DNA from: CAZZCP01 sp964653235 | GTDB taxonomy: Bacteria; Bdellovibrionota; Bdellovibrionia; Bdellovibrionales; UBA840 | DNA: 64,000 bases | Direction: 5' to 3' | NCBI GenBank assembly: GCA_964653235.1 | Contig: CAZZCP010000004.1 | Coordinates: 13,619 to 77,618 of the forward strand | Shown: piece by piece, positions 61,511 to 64,000 of the stretch | How the letters are laid out: every line of letters begins with the position of its first letter | How positions within the stretch are numbered: the stretch's first letter is position 1 | The notes under the pieces: model-generated | The model's database searches: none | Told to the model about the DNA's origin: nothing | The model's input: only the letters and a program-made list of their open reading frames with translations | Position numbers and translations under genes: made by a program

Positions 61511-63424
61511 TTAACTCAAGAGTGAAGTAAGTACATCTGGCTCTGCCAAGGTAGATAGATCACCAAAATCATCAGTTTGTCCTTTAGCAATTTTTCTTAA
61601 AATTCTTCGCATGATCTTACCAGAGCGAGTTTTGGGCAAGGCCTTAACAAAATGTACCACATCTGGTGTTGCAATCGGTCCCATCTCTTTTCGAACCCAT
61701 TGGCAAAGCTCGGTTTGCAAACTCTCAGAAAAACTTTCACCTTCGTTTAAAAGTACATAAGAATAAATTCCTTCACCCTTAATTTCATGAAGATAGCCAA
61801 CGACTGCTGCCTCTGCGACTTTAGGATGAGCCACTAGAGCAGACTCTATCTCGGCTGTCCCTAAACGATGACCTGAAACATTGAGAACATCATCAACCCT
61901 GCCGGTGATCCAATAAAAACCATCTGCATCAATCTTGCAGGCATCCCCAGCGAAATAATAGCCTGGGTAATTTGAAAAATAAGTTTCTTCAAATCTTTGG
62001 TGATCGCCGTAAAGACTTCGCATTTGACCTGGCCAAGAGGACTTTAAACAAAGAAAGCCCTCTCCGGGTGGATCGATTTCATTGCCCTCGGTATCGAGTA
62101 AGACAGCATCAATTCCAGGCAAAGGCTGGGAAGCAGAACCGGCTTTTAAACCGCTTGCCGCCGGCAGAGGAGAAATTAGAATCCCTCCTGTTTCGGTCTG
62201 CCACCAAGTATCGACAATCGGACATCTTTCATTACCGACCTTTTCAAAGTACCACTTCCATGCCTCAGGGTTGATAGGCTCTCCGACCGACCCCAAAAGC
62301 CGCAAAGAATCACGTTGCGTTTTTTTAACAGGCTCTTCCCCATGGCACATCATTGCTCGTATCGCTGTGGGTGCCGTATAATAGGTATTCACTTGGTATT
62401 TATCGACAATCTGCCAATGACGAGAATAATCGGGATAACTCGGAACCCCCTCAAACATCAATGTCGTCGCGCCGTTTGCCAAAGGACCATAGACAATATA
62501 AGAGTGACCTGTTATCCAGCCAACATCAGCTGTACACCAATAAATATCTCCCTCTTGATAATCAAAAACTTTTTCATGAGTAAATGCTGCGTACGTGAGA
62601 TAGCCCCCCGTTGTATGTAAAACTCCCTTAGGTTTGCCGGTTGATCCGGAAGTATAAAGAATAAACAAGGGATCTTCGGCATCCATTGCTTCAGCTAGAT
62701 GATCTTTTGATTGCTTATAGACCCATTCTTGCCAATCAAGATCTCGTCCCTCGACAAAACTCTGTCTCTTTTCTCGGTATAAAACCAAAACTTTTTTGAC
62801 ATTAGGGCAAAGCTCCAAAGCTTCATCCACATTGGCTTTTAATGGAATCTTTTTTCCACCGCGATAGCCAAAATCAGCAGTGAGTACATAATCACTTTTG
62901 CAATCTTTTATTCTGCCAGCAATCGATTTCGGAGAAAAGCCCCCAAACACCACGGAGTGAATTGCCCCAATGCGAGCACAGGCAAGCATGGCATAAGCCG
63001 CTTCAGGAACCATGGGCATGTAAAGCGTGACTCGCTCGCCTTTTTTGACTCCCATTTCTAATAAAGCATTCGCTAATTGACAGACACATTCATAAAGCTC
63101 TTGGTAACTAATTTTTCTTGAAGCTTCATTTGGATTATCAGGTTCCCAAAGAATAGCGGTTTGATTCTTCTTATTTGCTAGATGACGGTCGATACAATTT
63201 ACCGATGCATTGATTTTTCCGTCTGAAAACCACTCAATATGCACCGGTTTTTGAAAACTCACATTTGAAGCTTTTGCAGGTTTTTGAAACCAATCGAGCC
63301 GCTCAGATTGCTTCAGCCAAAAAGAATCTGGATTCTCTTTAGCCGCACTATGAAGCTCTTTGAGCTCTTCAATTGTTGTCATCTTGCTCGATCGGTAGTT
63401 CTTCATTGCAGGGATGTGAATCAT
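61511..63424 (-). CDS. acs: Acetyl-CoA synthetase
   Basis: 637 residues of the AMP-forming acyl-CoA synthetase family: substrate/ATP loop YTSGSTGKPKGVLHTTGGY, DTWWQTETGGI, ITGRVDDVLNVSGHRLGTAE, and the regulatory lysine in PKTRSGKIMRR (target of acetylation in relatives). It makes acetyl-CoA from acetate and feeds the TCA cycle (citrate synthase at 14488). AAGGAG lies seven bases before ATG 63424. Confidence 0.95.
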   Translation of the reverse strand: MIHIPAMKNYRSSKMTTIEELKELHSAAKENPDSFWLKQSERLDWFQKPAKASNVSFQKPVHIEWFSDGKINASVNCIDRHLANKKNQTAILWEPDNPNEASRKISYQELYECVCQLANALLEMGVKKGERVTLYMPMVPEAAYAMLACARIGAIHSVVFGGFSPKSIAGRIKDCKSDYVLTADFGYRGGKKIPLKANVDEALELCPNVKKVLVLYREKRQSFVEGRDLDWQEWVYKQSKDHLAEAMDAEDPLFILYTSGSTGKPKGVLHTTGGYLTYAAFTHEKVFDYQEGDIYWCTADVGWITGHSYIVYGPLANGATTLMFEGVPSYPDYSRHWQIVDKYQVNTYYTAPTAIRAMMCHGEEPVKKTQRDSLRLLGSVGEPINPEAWKWYFEKVGNERCPIVDTWWQTETGGILISPLPAASGLKAGSASQPLPGIDAVLLDTEGNEIDPPGEGFLCLKSSWPGQMRSLYGDHQRFEETYFSNYPGYYFAGDACKIDADGFYWITGRVDDVLNVSGHRLGTAEIESALVAHPKVAEAAVVGYLHEIKGEGIYSYVLLNEGESFSESLQTELCQWVRKEMGPIATPDVVHFVKALPKTRSGKIMRRILRKIAKGQTDDFGDLSTLAEPDVLTSLLS

Positions 63425-63507
63425 ACAAATCTCCTTTTGCTTGATTGAAATCCAATCATGACTTTACCGGCAATTCAGCAAAAAAATGAGCCTCGCTATC
63501 TTCAATA

Positions 63508-63873
63508 TTATTCTGCTGCCTTGTAATTCGCTTCAACCAATCTGACTTTATGATTGTTTTCTCTCTCTACAATATAAACTGCACTAATATTATCACCTTC
63601 ACTGGTTACTGAAGAAGCGATGCAATAGGCTTCAGCAAGCAAAGTTTTGGTGCAATGATATGAAACCGGCACAGCCTCAAGGCAATTGTGTATGCTTGCA
63701 CCCGCAAGAGCATCAAAGCTGGTTAAAATGGCCTCTTCTACTTTTTTTTGCATATCGAACCCATCATATACCAATACACCAGGTGTGCTCTCTTCAACCT
63801 GTACACTGGCGCAAGTTTCTGCTTGTGCGTGAAATCCAAATACGAATGTAAGTAAAACTAAGATTTTTTTCAT
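63508..63873 (-). CDS. Small secreted protein of unknown function
   Basis: About 121 residues from ATG 63873 (MKKILVLLTFVFGFHAQAE), with a signal peptide cleaved after AQA and a strong ribosome site (AAGGAGGGG). Mature cysteines (TCASV, HNCLE, HCTKT, YCIAS) suggest two disulphides. No family is recognised; probably periplasmic. Confidence 0.72.
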   Translation of the reverse strand: MKKILVLLTFVFGFHAQAETCASVQVEESTPGVLVYDGFDMQKKVEEAILTSFDALAGASIHNCLEAVPVSYHCTKTLLAEAYCIASSVTSEGDNISAVYIVERENNHKVRLVEANYKAAE

Positions 63874-63948
63874 GTCCCCTCCTTGTGGTTTTGGATAATT
63901 TAGGGGCACTTAAATTAAAAATACATGATTTAGGTTAGCTTTTTCAAG

Positions 63949-64000
63949 CTGCTCCCTTTTGTTTCACTTTTTTAATTTTTGAAACCGCAGCCATTTGTCC
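63949..64000 (+). repeat. Dispersed inverted-repeat element, copy 3 (cut by window end)
   Basis: CTGCTCCCTTTTGTTTCACTT at 63949-63969, then TTTTTAATTTTTG: the same end and same orientation as copy 2. The rest lies beyond the window. It is upstream of the secreted-protein gene. Confidence 0.7.

Overview
The window is about 64 kb of a low-GC, gene-dense bacterial chromosome in scaffolded form (five 10-N placeholder gaps). The gene set and style point to a Bdellovibrionota-like bacterium. The clues are a tail-fibre-like trimeric adhesin ending in an S74 chaperone domain (the Mosaic Adhesive Trimer type known from Bdellovibrio), a RAYT-type transposase, many small secreted or lipoprotein genes, PilZ proteins, and a split leucine-catabolism carboxylase. 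That placement is an inference from gene content, not from a marker tree.

Layout. 0-12 kb: recX-alaS, a DUF952-DUF985 fusion with an agmatinase-type gene, a ChpT-like phosphotransfer protein with mutY, a TolB-like lipoprotein, a DEAD-box helicase, an esterase and pcnB. 12-17 kb: a signalling patch with two pseudo-receiver/PilZ proteins and a degenerate PPM phosphatase, plus citrate synthase and a crotonase-fold protein. 17-23 kb: elbB, a lipoprotein/GNAT pair, ferredoxin, DoxX, transketolase and a DUF2799 lipoprotein. 23-28.6 kb: a minus-strand leucine/isovalerate degradation operon (mccB, liuC, biotin carboxylase, separate biotinyl subunit, mvaB), followed by tatA. 28.6-33.5 kb: a lipoprotein, the large fibre adhesin, and a RAYT transposase bracketed by repeats. 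33.5-40.6 kb: tyrS, a pseudouridine synthase, a methyltransferase, RNase P RNA, a large secreted protein and a TSUP exporter. 40.6-44 kb: a damaged stretch with a frameshifted trypsin-like lipoprotein, a secreted ClpP-like protein and a frameshifted outer-membrane barrel. 44-49 kb: hicAB and the macromolecular synthesis operon rpsU-yqeY-dnaG-rpoD with a tRNA at its end. 49-58 kb: tadA, a phosphoesterase, a subtilisin, and a light/UV-response-like cluster (CarH-like regulator, CinA-like, photolyase, divergent epimerase). 58-64 kb: ROK kinase plus sodium/solute symporter, a lone response regulator and acetyl-CoA synthetase.

The most distinctive signals are these. A family of ~170-bp inverted-repeat elements (two complete copies and one cut by the window end) lies in upstream intergenic regions. 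The fibre adhesin has a sigma-28-like promoter. The RAYT locus carries two kinds of repeats. The CarH-like regulator has lost all three cobalamin signature positions. Several signalling proteins have kept their fold but lost catalytic or phosphoacceptor residues. Four of the five assembly gaps fall inside genes and create artificial frameshifts; I treat those genes as intact.
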